DNA of 64,000 bases from Polaribacter reichenbachii (GTDB lineage Bacteria; Bacteroidota; Bacteroidia; Flavobacteriales; Flavobacteriaceae), in NCBI RefSeq assembly GCF_001975665.1, contig NZ_CP019419.1, positions 2,339,501 to 2,403,500 on the forward strand. Reading direction: 5' to 3'. Positions 53,594 to 61,877 of the stretch are shown in pieces. Position 1 is the first letter of the stretch. Each line of letters starts with the position of its first letter. The notes beneath the pieces are model-generated. The model searched no databases, was not told the DNA's origin, and worked only from the letters and a program-made list of their open reading frames with translations. A program made the translations under genes and the position numbers.

Positions 53594-54481
53594 TTACTTT
53601 AATAAGTTTTTTATTCGTTTAAAATCTTCTTCAGAATGAAAAGGAATAGAAATTTTTCCTTTTCCGTTAGACGCTACAGAAATATCTATTTTATGACCAA
53701 AAAACTCGCTAATTTCTTTTTTGCTTTCTCTAACAAAAGGAGGAATTACAATTTTCTTTTTTGGTTTAGCAATAGCTCCTGTTTTTAGGCTCTTTACCAA
53801 ATCTTCTGTTTGCCTTACAGATAATTTTTCGCGTAAAACTTTCTCGTAAATTGCTAATTGATCTTCTGTATTATCAACATTAATCATTGCACGTCCATGA
53901 CCCATAGAAATAAATCCATCTCGCATACCAGTTTGTAAAATAGGATCTAATTTTAACAAACGTAAATAGTTTGTAACTGTAGATCTTTTTTTACCAACTC
54001 TTGTACTTAGTTCTTCTTGTGTTAACTGAATTTCATCAATTAAGCGTTGGTAAGAAAGTGCAACTTCTATAGGATCTAAATTTTTACGTTGAATGTTTTC
54101 TACCAAGGCCATTTCTAGCATTTCTTGGTCGTTTGCCAGTCTTATGTACGCCGGTATTGTTGGGTTTCCTATTAATTTTGATGCTCTAAAACGACGCTCA
54201 CCAGAAACCAATTGAAATTTATTACCTTCTAATTTACGAACTGTAATTGGTTGTATAACACCTAATTCTCTAATAGAACTCGCTAATTCTCTTAACGCTT
54301 CTTCATCAAAATAAGTTCTTGGTTGATAAGGGTTAACATCAATTAACTCTAAATCAATTTCTATAATATTACCCACAACTTTATCTGCATTCTTGTCTGA
54401 TGCAGAATTAATGTTAGGTGTTTCTTGTAATAAAGCAGATAATCCTCTTCCTAAAGCCTGTTTCCTTGTTGCTTTTGCCAT
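53594..54481 (-). CDS. parB: ParB-type chromosome partition protein
   Basis: A 295-residue centromere-binding CTPase. The N-terminal ParB/Srx domain has DVNPYQPRTYFDEEALRELASSIRELGVIQPITVRKL and the GERRFRASKLIG box, the CTP-binding motif. The DNA-binding helix-turn-helix is TQEELSTRVGKKRSTVTNYLRLLKLD, and the C-terminal dimerisation part ends KFRKIN-like in FHSEEDFKRIKNLLK. Such proteins load on parS sites to organise chromosome origins. The start is 5 bp from parA's stop. I did not find a convincing parS palindrome nearby. Confidence 0.95.
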   Translation of the reverse strand: MAKATRKQALGRGLSALLQETPNINSASDKNADKVVGNIIEIDLELIDVNPYQPRTYFDEEALRELASSIRELGVIQPITVRKLEGNKFQLVSGERRFRASKLIGNPTIPAYIRLANDQEMLEMALVENIQRKNLDPIEVALSYQRLIDEIQLTQEELSTRVGKKRSTVTNYLRLLKLDPILQTGMRDGFISMGHGRAMINVDNTEDQLAIYEKVLREKLSVRQTEDLVKSLKTGAIAKPKKKIVIPPFVRESKKEISEFFGHKIDISVASNGKGKISIPFHSEEDFKRIKNLLK

Positions 54482-54486
54482 TATTT

Positions 54487-55251
54487 TTACAAATTCTTTT
54501 TTAATAATTCTTGGGCTAAATTTAAGTAATTTATTGCACCTTTACTAGTAGCATCATAGGCAATAATACTTTCTCCATAACTTGGTGCTTCTCCCAAACG
54601 TGTATTTCTTCTAATAATTGTATCAAAAACCATACTAGAAAAATGTTTTCTTACTTCATCTACTACTTGGTTAGAAAGTCTTAAACGAGAATCGAACATT
54701 GTTAATAACAAGCCTTCTATATCTAAATTAGAATTATGAATATTTTGTACGCTTTTTATGGTGTTTAATAATTTACCTAAACCTTCTAAAGCAAAATATT
54801 CGCATTGTATGGGTATTATTACAGAATCTGATGCAACTAACGAATTTAAAGTTATTAAACCTAATGATGGTGCACAATCTATTAAAATATAATCGTAATC
54901 ATCTTTAATTTGTTCGATAGATTTTTTAAGCATATATTCTCTATTTTGCTTGTCTACCAATTCAATTTCAATAGCAACTAAATCTATATGTGCAGGAATA
55001 ATATCTACGTTAGGCGAAGTTGTTTTAACAATAGCATCTTTTGCATCTATGGTATGTTCTAAAACTTGATAAGTTCCAAATTCAACTGTTTCTACATCAA
55101 GGCCTAAACCAGAAGAAGCATTTGCTTGCGGATCAGCATCAATTAATAAAACTTTCTTTTCTAAAACGCCAAGAGAAGCTGCTAAATTAACACTTGTGGT
55201 AGTTTTACCTACACCTCCTTTTTGATTTGCAATAGCAATTATTTTTCCCAT
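54487..55251 (-). CDS. parA: ParA-type ATPase (Soj)
   Basis: A 254-residue deviant Walker-type ATPase. The P-loop is IANQKGGVGKTTTSVNLA, with the signature Lys at position about 10 of the motif, then DADPQANASSGLGL and the Walker B-like YILIDCAPSLGLITLNSL. It moves ParB-bound origins during segregation. It heads the operon parA-parB-DUF5683-dapB-lepB-wbqC; the start lies about 178 bp from the divergent pepD end, in which I see no promoter with clear consensus. Confidence 0.95.
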   Translation of the reverse strand: MGKIIAIANQKGGVGKTTTSVNLAASLGVLEKKVLLIDADPQANASSGLGLDVETVEFGTYQVLEHTIDAKDAIVKTTSPNVDIIPAHIDLVAIEIELVDKQNREYMLKKSIEQIKDDYDYILIDCAPSLGLITLNSLVASDSVIIPIQCEYFALEGLGKLLNTIKSVQNIHNSNLDIEGLLLTMFDSRLRLSNQVVDEVRKHFSSMVFDTIIRRNTRLGEAPSYGESIIAYDATSKGAINYLNLAQELLKKNL

Positions 55252-55428
55252 AATAACTTTATGTTAATAAAGAGTAAAATTACATTTTTTTCTGTTTTCT
55301 GAAATTTAAAGATGTTAACAAAAAGATAAATTCGTAAATATCTGTAGTTTAATAAAATACGAATTTAATTTTACTGTTTTTAAACAATTTTACTCAAAAA
55401 AGAGATGCTTTTAATTTATTTTAAATTA

Positions 55429-56892
55429 CTAAGCTTTTATTGGGGTATTTTTTAAAACTTCTTTTAATAGTTTCCAAAATTTTTGGGTCGATGATATTTG
55501 CGCACGTTCATCGGGTGAGTGTGCTCCTTTTATATTTGGACCAAAAGAAATCATTTCCATTTCTGGGTAATTTTGTCCTAGAATTCCGCATTCTAAACCA
55601 GCGTGACAAGCAGCTACATTTGGTTGCTCATTAAATAATTCAATATAAGTACTCTCTACCGTTTTTAAGATTGATGAATTCATATTTGGTAACCAACCAG
55701 GATAAGTGCCAGAAAAATCAACATTAAAATTGGCCAATTCAAAACAAGCTTTTAAAGAATTTGCTAAATCCCATTTATTAGTTTCTGATGATGAACGTGT
55801 TAAACATCCTATTTTAATTTCACCGTCTTTAACAATAATTCTAGCAATATTGTTTGAAGTTTCTACTAAACCATTAACATCAGGACTCATTCTATACACT
55901 CCATTTAAAGCCGCATAAATAGACTTTATAAATCCTTCTTGCGCATCAACTTCCATTACTTTTTCTGGTGATTCAACTTCCTGAAGGTCAATAGATAAGT
56001 TTTGTTCTAGTGTTGAAAACTCTACTTTTATTTTGTTGATAAGTGAAGAGGTTTCAGATAAAAAAGTTTCTTTAGAATCGCTATTTACAACAACAGTTGC
56101 AAAACTCTCTCTTGGAATTGCGTTACGTAAACTACCACCATTTACATCAGCAATTCTTAATCCATAATTTTTATAACCATCAAATAATAAACGATTCATT
56201 ATTTTATTGGCATTACCTAAACCTTTTATAATATCCATTCCAGAATGACCACCATTTAAACCAGTAACCGCAATTGAAAAAGCCGTTGTGTTTTCTGGTA
56301 AGTTTTCTTCTGTATAATGTCTTTTAGCAGTAACATCTACACCACCTGCACAACCAATACCAATTTCATCATCTTCTTCTGTATCTAAGTTTAGTAAAAT
56401 TTCACCTTTTAAAATACCTCCTTCTAAACCCATTGCACCAGTCATTCCAGTTTCTTCATCAATAGTAAAAAGTGCTTCAATTTCTGGATGAGGTAATTCT
56501 GTAGAAGATAAAACAGCCATAATTGCTGCAACTCCTAAACCATTATCCGCACCTAAAGTTGTACCATCTGCTTTTACCCAATCACCATCTACATACATTT
56601 TAATACCTTCTTTATCAAAATCGAAAACAGTGTCAGAATTTTTTTGATGCACCATATCAATATGTCCTTGCATTACAGTAACTTTTCTGTCTTCCATACC
56701 AGAAGTAGCAGGTTTTTTTATGATTACATTACCAACTTTGTCTACAAAAGTTTCTAGGTTTAGGCTTTTACCAAAATCAACCATAAACTGTATAATTCTT
56801 TCTTCTTTTTTTGATGGTCTTGGTACTGCATTTAAATCTGCAAAATGATTCCAAACTGATTTCGGAGCTATATTTCTAATATCTTGATTCAT
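55429..56892 (-). CDS. pepD: Aminoacyl-histidine dipeptidase (PepD)
   Basis: A 487-residue M20 metallopeptidase, cytosolic, cleaving X-His and other dipeptides. The metal-binding motifs are MQGHIDMVHQK, GTTLGADNGLGVAAIMAVL (first Asp ligand), ALFTIDEETGMTGAMGL with the catalytic Glu-Glu, and NLDTEEDDEIGIGCAGG. The last His ligand is in ISFGPNIKGAHSPDERA. The dimerisation domain is inserted in the middle. The length is the standard 480-490. It stands alone: a 16-bp perfect hairpin separates its start from the nitroreductase gene upstream. Confidence 0.95.
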   Translation of the reverse strand: MNQDIRNIAPKSVWNHFADLNAVPRPSKKEERIIQFMVDFGKSLNLETFVDKVGNVIIKKPATSGMEDRKVTVMQGHIDMVHQKNSDTVFDFDKEGIKMYVDGDWVKADGTTLGADNGLGVAAIMAVLSSTELPHPEIEALFTIDEETGMTGAMGLEGGILKGEILLNLDTEEDDEIGIGCAGGVDVTAKRHYTEENLPENTTAFSIAVTGLNGGHSGMDIIKGLGNANKIMNRLLFDGYKNYGLRIADVNGGSLRNAIPRESFATVVVNSDSKETFLSETSSLINKIKVEFSTLEQNLSIDLQEVESPEKVMEVDAQEGFIKSIYAALNGVYRMSPDVNGLVETSNNIARIIVKDGEIKIGCLTRSSSETNKWDLANSLKACFELANFNVDFSGTYPGWLPNMNSSILKTVESTYIELFNEQPNVAACHAGLECGILGQNYPEMEMISFGPNIKGAHSPDERAQISSTQKFWKLLKEVLKNTPIKA

Positions 56893-56938
56893 AAAGTTGT
56901 TGTATTAATAGTCTACAAAAGTACCAATTTTAAAGGCC

Positions 56939-56974
56939 AATTTAAAGTCTTCTTGTTAAAGAAGACTTTAAATT
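56939..56974. terminator. Perfect 16-bp hairpin between pepD and the nitroreductase gene
   Basis: AATTTAAAGTCTTCTT (56939-56954) and AAGAAGACTTTAAATT (56959-56974) are perfect complements around GTTA. It ends 10 bp before the nitroreductase stop on the minus strand. No long T-run follows, but length and perfection indicate termination or processing. Confidence 0.7.
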
Positions 56975-56983
56975 GAGTAATAT

Positions 56984-57616
56984 TTATTTGATGTCTATAA
57001 TACTATCATCAATATTTTTTCTAACTTTTTTTAAGTCTTTCATATAATCATCTTCGGCTCTAAAACCAACAGGTATAACTAAAACTGAAGTTAAGTTTTG
57101 CTTATTTAACTTTAAGACTTCATCATATTTTTCAGGAATAAAACCTTCCATTGGGCAAGCGTCTATTTTTTCGATAGCACAAACAGTTAATAAATTACCC
57201 AAAGCTATATAAGCCTGATTTTTATTCCAAATTGTTAATTCTTCTTGCGTTTTATTAGCAAGTTGATTAGTTAAAAACTCTTTAAAAGGATTGATAATTT
57301 CATCTGGAGTTTGTCTAACTTCTTGAACCAAATCAAAATAATTCTCAACCTCCATATTATCATAAATTTTAGGAATACAAATTACCAATAGGTGAGAGGC
57401 TTCTAGAACTTGAGGTTGATTCATAGAATGCAAAACCAATTCTTCTTGAATGGCTTTGTTTTGAATTACCGCTAATTTTATCGGTTGTAAGCCGTAAGAA
57501 GTTGGTGTTAAGTTAAATGCTTCTTTTAGTGTTTCTATTTGTTGGGCAGAAAGTGTTTTATTTTTATCAAATTTCTTAACAGCATATCTCCATTGTAAAC
57601 TTTCTATTGTATTCAT
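56984..57616 (-). CDS. Nitroreductase-family NAD(P)H-dependent flavin oxidoreductase
   Basis: A 210-residue FMN enzyme. The N-terminal FMN-binding motif is LQWRYAVKKFDKNKTLSAQQIE; TPTSYGLQPIKLAVIQN is a second typical segment and PMEGFIPEKYDEVLKL the C-terminal one. It reduces nitroaromatics, quinones or enones with NAD(P)H; the physiological substrate is unknown. Single gene with a hairpin behind it and 108 bp of divergent space before DUF2851. Confidence 0.9.
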   Translation of the reverse strand: MNTIESLQWRYAVKKFDKNKTLSAQQIETLKEAFNLTPTSYGLQPIKLAVIQNKAIQEELVLHSMNQPQVLEASHLLVICIPKIYDNMEVENYFDLVQEVRQTPDEIINPFKEFLTNQLANKTQEELTIWNKNQAYIALGNLLTVCAIEKIDACPMEGFIPEKYDEVLKLNKQNLTSVLVIPVGFRAEDDYMKDLKKVRKNIDDSIIDIK

Positions 57617-57723
57617 AAATTTAAAATATACAACAAAAGTAAGGTAATCATAGCTCTTAAATTAAGTTTCTATTGGTAAAATTGATGCATTTATAAATTT
57701 TTTGTACCTTGAAAATAAAAAGG

Positions 57724-58986
57724 ATGAACGAAGATTTTTTGTATTATGTTTGGCAATACAAACTTTTTTCTAGTACAAGTTTATCTACTTCAGATGGTTT
57801 AAAAATCCATATAAAAAAGGCAGGAACTCATAATAAAAATGAAGGTCCAGATTTTTTAAACGCTCATATTGAAATAGACAATCAGCTTTGGGTTGGTAAT
57901 GTAGAAATGCATTTAAAATCGTCTGATTGGTATTTGCACAAACACGAAGAAGATGCAAATTATGATGCTGTAATTCTACACGTTGTTTGGGATTATGATG
58001 CAGATATTTATATGAAAAACAACAAATCTCTGCCCACTTTAGAATTAAAAAATAGAGTTGATAAAAATATTTTAGAGAATTATAATCGTTTAATTTTTCA
58101 AAAACAAAATTGGATTCCTTGTGAAAATCAACTTGAATTCGTTGATAAATTTTTGATTGATAATTGGTTAGAACGTTTATATTTTGAACGTTTAGAGCAG
58201 AAATCAATCATTATAAAAGAATTGTTAAATGAATCAAATTATGATTTTGAAGCTGTATTATTTCAGCTTATTGCAAAGAATTTTGGTTTAAAAATAAATG
58301 GAGAAGCTTTTTTACAATTGTCAAAATCTATAGACTTTTCTGTGGTTAGAAAAGTACGGTTTAATGAAAATCAGTTAACAGCTTTGCTTTTTGGTCAGGC
58401 AGGTTTTTTAGGTGATGAAATTGAAGATAACTATCATCAAGAATTAAAAAAGGAATATGAGTATTTAAAGCATAAATATCAACTAAAATCAATTTCTAAG
58501 AATACGTTTCAGTTTTTTAGAATGCGTCCTCAAAATTTTCCTACCATTCGAATTGCACAATTGGCTGCTTTATTTTTTACACATCAAAATTTATTTTCTA
58601 GGTTGATGAACATCAGTAAAAAAGAAGAGTTTTACGAAATTTTTAATTTTGGAATTCAAGAGTTTTGGCAAACGCATTATACTTTTGTAAAGGTTTCAAA
58701 AAAATCAACTAAAAAATTAACAAAAACTTTTATCGATTTAATTTTGATAAACACCATTCTACCTTTAAAATTTGTGTATTTAAATAATAGAAACGAGTTT
58801 TTAAATGATGATTTTCTAAAACAAATAAAATCAGAAAAAAATAGTATTATTTCTAAGTTTTCTGATTTAAAAATTGAAGCTAAAAACGCAATGGAAAGTC
58901 AAGCTTTGTTAACGCTTAAAAACAACTATTGCACAAAGAAACGTTGTTTACATTGTGCAATAGGTAATAATTTATTGAGAAAATAA
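57724..58986 (+). CDS. DUF2851 family protein
   Basis: 420 residues without signal peptide or membrane helix. It begins MNEDFLYYVWQYKLFSS, continues with GLKIHIKKAGTHNKNEGPDFLNAHIEI and WVGNVEMHLKSSDWYLHKHEEDANYDAVILHVVWDYD, all characteristic of DUF2851, and ends with a Cys cluster CTKKRCLHCAIG that may bind zinc. The middle contains several amphipathic helices. It is found across Bacteroidota; the function is unknown, but a nuclease-like role has been proposed for relatives by fold prediction only. An upstream TTG at 57709 is in frame; the ATG is preferred. The stop lies 4 bp from the convergent protease gene. Confidence 0.88.
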   Translation: MNEDFLYYVWQYKLFSSTSLSTSDGLKIHIKKAGTHNKNEGPDFLNAHIEIDNQLWVGNVEMHLKSSDWYLHKHEEDANYDAVILHVVWDYDADIYMKNNKSLPTLELKNRVDKNILENYNRLIFQKQNWIPCENQLEFVDKFLIDNWLERLYFERLEQKSIIIKELLNESNYDFEAVLFQLIAKNFGLKINGEAFLQLSKSIDFSVVRKVRFNENQLTALLFGQAGFLGDEIEDNYHQELKKEYEYLKHKYQLKSISKNTFQFFRMRPQNFPTIRIAQLAALFFTHQNLFSRLMNISKKEEFYEIFNFGIQEFWQTHYTFVKVSKKSTKKLTKTFIDLILINTILPLKFVYLNNRNEFLNDDFLKQIKSEKNSIISKFSDLKIEAKNAMESQALLTLKNNYCTKKRCLHCAIGNNLLRK

Positions 58987-58989
58987 ATT

Positions 58990-61419
58990 TTATTTAGCGT
59001 CTAAAATTTCTTTGATTTTAGCCATACAATCTCTGTAATGATACTTTGTAATTCTATTTACACCTCTGTTTTTTGCGATGGTTAATTGAAAGTTTAAGCT
59101 TTGCAATTCACCTCTAAGAATAGAAGAAATGTCAGAATTTTTAGTTTCTTTAGAATTTAGTAAAGTACCCATTCTATCAATTAAAGATTTCTGTAGATTA
59201 CGTCTAAAAACATCAACATTTTTAGTGTAATTTGCTTCAGAAAAAATACCAGTTCTTAAATCACGAATCATACTTAAAGCATCGTAACTTTTAGGGTTTA
59301 TAATTTCTGCATCAATCATTCTTTCTAATTTTGATGTGTTTAAAAGCGAATACAATTGTCTGGTTTGTAAACGTAACATTGTATTTGTATAACCACTTTC
59401 ATCAATATTTGCTAAAATTTTAGGATCTAACAACCAATCTTGAGTAGCAAAAGCATTTTTTTGCAACCAAATCATAGCTTCTTTTTGCTTTTCTCTAGCT
59501 ACAGGTTCGTAAACCAATCCTTCTTGTACAGGTTTTTTATTGAATTCGTAAATACCACCAATATTACCAGTAACGTGACCAACATATCTGCTCCAAACAC
59601 CTAAAAGTTCTCCATATAATTCAGATAAATCTTCATAGTTATTAGTTTGATCTGATGTCCATTTAGGTAAGTTTTTTGCAACTATTTTTAAGTTTTTTAC
59701 ACCATAAGTAGATGCTTTTACTTGATCATTTCCAATACCTTCTGTTTGTGCTGAAGGATCAAAACGTTGTGCGCCAAATCTATAAATAGGATCATCAGCT
59801 TTTTCTTCAATCCATTTGTCTAGCGTTTTAACTTCTTGTTCTGGTGTTTTTGCTGATGGAATTTTGCGATAACCCCAATTAATTGAATAATGATCATAAG
59901 GTCCTAATTGACGTACGAATCTTATGTTTTCATCACCTGGTTGCGCTATATAATTATAACGAGCATAATCCATAATTGTAGCAGCAATTCCCATTTTTTG
60001 AGTAAATTTTCCAGAACGTAAAGAATCTACAGGATAAGCGTAACTTGCAGCCATATTATGTGGTAAACCTAATGCGTGACCAACTTCGTGAGAAATTACC
60101 ATGCGCATCATTTCACCAATTTCTTCTGCAGGTGTATCTAAAGTTCTTGCAGAAGGATTTGCAGCACCAGTTTCTAATAAATATCTATTTCTGTAAGAAC
60201 GTAAATGGTTGTGATACCAAATAATATCACTCTCAAGAATTTCTCCAGTTCTTGGGTCAGAAACACTTGGACCAGTTGCATTTCTTGTTGTGCTTGCAAC
60301 ATATCTAATAGAAGAATACCGAACATCTTCCATGCTAAATTCTGGATCTTCTTCTTTAGTAGGTGCATATTTAGCCATAATTGCATTTTTAAAACCAGCA
60401 GTTTCAAAAACTTTAGCCCAATCATCTACACCTTGTTTAATGTATTTTTTTAATTTATCTGGTGTACCAGGGTCTAAATAATATACAATTGGTTTTATAG
60501 GTTCTACCAATTCACCACGATTGTAAGCGTCAATATCTTTAGGTTCTAAACGCCATCTTCTAATATATCTTTTGTCGTCTGCTTTTAATGCCTCTGAGCT
60601 ATAATCTACATTTCCAAGTGAGAAATAACCTACACGTTTGTCATATAATCTAGGCATCATTTTATCTTCTGGTAACACAATCATAGATTGATTTACACGA
60701 ATTGTAATAGTGTTTGTTCTAGAATTACTTGGTGGTGCATCAGCATCAAAAGTAAAATCTTGTACAACTTCTATATTGTTAGGGTAGCTTTTTATAGAGT
60801 TGATAAAACTTCTAGAAGCATCTAATCTTTTTACTTTGTAAGTTCTTCTGTAACGTGCAGGTAATGCAGAAATTGCTTTGATATCTGATGTGAAAAATTT
60901 AGTAACATCAACCAAAACAGCTGTTGAATCTGTATTCTGAGTTTTTACATCGAAAGCGTAAATAATTGGTTCTAGGTTATTGACTTTTACAGATTTGTAA
61001 ATAGGTAAAGAATCATTGGCAACTGCGTTATAAGATTTTACTTTTAATAAAATTTTATTTTGAAATTCTTCCCAAACAACAACTTGGGTATTAATTTTAG
61101 AACCAGCATTTACATAGCCACCACCTAAACCAGCAGGGATTTCTTTAATTCTAGTAACCAATAACATTTCTTTTCCTAAATGTGATTTTGGAATTTCGTA
61201 AATGAATTTGTTGTTAGTGTTGTGTACTTTAAATAAACCTTCATCTGATTTTGTTTTTGCAGTAACAAAATCTGAATATTTTGGAGTTTTACTTTTTTTA
61301 GGTGTTGCTTTTGTGGATGTTTGTTCGGTTTTTTCTTTTTTTGATTTCTTTTTTTGTGCTTTTATTTCTGTTTGAAAAGCAAATACAGAAATCATTGAAA
61401 AGAGTAATAGTTTCTTCAT
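58990..61419 (-). CDS. Exported zinc metalloprotease (DUF5117/DUF5118)
   Basis: 809 residues with a signal peptide (LLFSMISVFAFQTEIKAQ) followed by a Lys-rich linker (KKKSKKEKTEQTSTKATPKKSK). The N-terminal domain (about 40-330) and the peptidase domain carry the metzincin-like zinc motif VISHEVGHALGLPHN (HExxHxxGxxH) at about residues 450-460, followed by an ATIMDYARYN Met-turn-like segment. The rest resembles the DUF5117/DUF5118 zinc-dependent metalloprotease family common in Bacteroidota, probably periplasmic or surface-bound. No T9SS-type C-terminal domain is obvious; the C-terminus is helical. It is monocistronic, with a 450-bp gap upstream. Confidence 0.9.
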   Translation of the reverse strand: MKKLLLFSMISVFAFQTEIKAQKKKSKKEKTEQTSTKATPKKSKTPKYSDFVTAKTKSDEGLFKVHNTNNKFIYEIPKSHLGKEMLLVTRIKEIPAGLGGGYVNAGSKINTQVVVWEEFQNKILLKVKSYNAVANDSLPIYKSVKVNNLEPIIYAFDVKTQNTDSTAVLVDVTKFFTSDIKAISALPARYRRTYKVKRLDASRSFINSIKSYPNNIEVVQDFTFDADAPPSNSRTNTITIRVNQSMIVLPEDKMMPRLYDKRVGYFSLGNVDYSSEALKADDKRYIRRWRLEPKDIDAYNRGELVEPIKPIVYYLDPGTPDKLKKYIKQGVDDWAKVFETAGFKNAIMAKYAPTKEEDPEFSMEDVRYSSIRYVASTTRNATGPSVSDPRTGEILESDIIWYHNHLRSYRNRYLLETGAANPSARTLDTPAEEIGEMMRMVISHEVGHALGLPHNMAASYAYPVDSLRSGKFTQKMGIAATIMDYARYNYIAQPGDENIRFVRQLGPYDHYSINWGYRKIPSAKTPEQEVKTLDKWIEEKADDPIYRFGAQRFDPSAQTEGIGNDQVKASTYGVKNLKIVAKNLPKWTSDQTNNYEDLSELYGELLGVWSRYVGHVTGNIGGIYEFNKKPVQEGLVYEPVAREKQKEAMIWLQKNAFATQDWLLDPKILANIDESGYTNTMLRLQTRQLYSLLNTSKLERMIDAEIINPKSYDALSMIRDLRTGIFSEANYTKNVDVFRRNLQKSLIDRMGTLLNSKETKNSDISSILRGELQSLNFQLTIAKNRGVNRITKYHYRDCMAKIKEILDAK

Positions 61420-61693
61420 AAGTTATGTTAATTGGGAATTGAAACTTCTAAAGTAAGTAAAACTGGAAATAGAAACTCTTTAGGTTTTGTTAAAAAAATA
61501 ATAATCTTGTTTCGATTTGTTATTTATTTAATATCTTTTTAATAAAATTGATTTTACTTATTAAGTAAATTGTATTTAAAGATAAAATTAAAAGAAAAGT
61601 AAAAATATGAACTAAAAAAAGGTAGCATTTCAATGCTTAATTTAGTGGTGATAAAATTGTTGTTTATTAATTTTATAAACTGAAAATTGCTAA

Positions 61694-61871
61694 TTGAAAA
61701 AATATGCTAAAGATGGTATTTTAGAAATTGAAGATATTTCTAAATTTATAAAAACACAGCATCAGTTTGTAATCAATCATCAATTAGATCAATTAGTAGT
61801 TCCAGAAGAAAAACCTTTTATCCCAAGTAAAAAATCAACATTCAATCATTTAAAATTAAGTAACTTTTAAA
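61694..61871 (+). pseudogene. Frameshifted remnant of an unidentified small gene
   Basis: In the 458-bp gap before the E1 gene, a frame opens at TTG 61694 (directly after a TAA) and gives KKYAKDGILEIEDISKF, then IKTQHQFVINHQLDQLVV to about 61801. A +1 shift at GTTTCC continues it in a second frame as PEEKPFIPSKKSTFNHLKLS and a final NF, ending at 61871; without the shift it stops at 61831. Codon use in both parts looks coding. It may be a decayed gene, or a small gene with one base too many at the T-run. I cannot identify its family. The rest of the gap (61420-61693) shows nothing recognisable. Confidence 0.4.
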
Positions 61872-61877
61872 TGATTA

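Noticed and set aside
55252..55428. parS centromere site or replication origin near parAB
   Set aside because: No palindrome of the TGTTNCACGTGNAACA type or DnaA-box cluster was seen there or elsewhere in the intergenic regions read.
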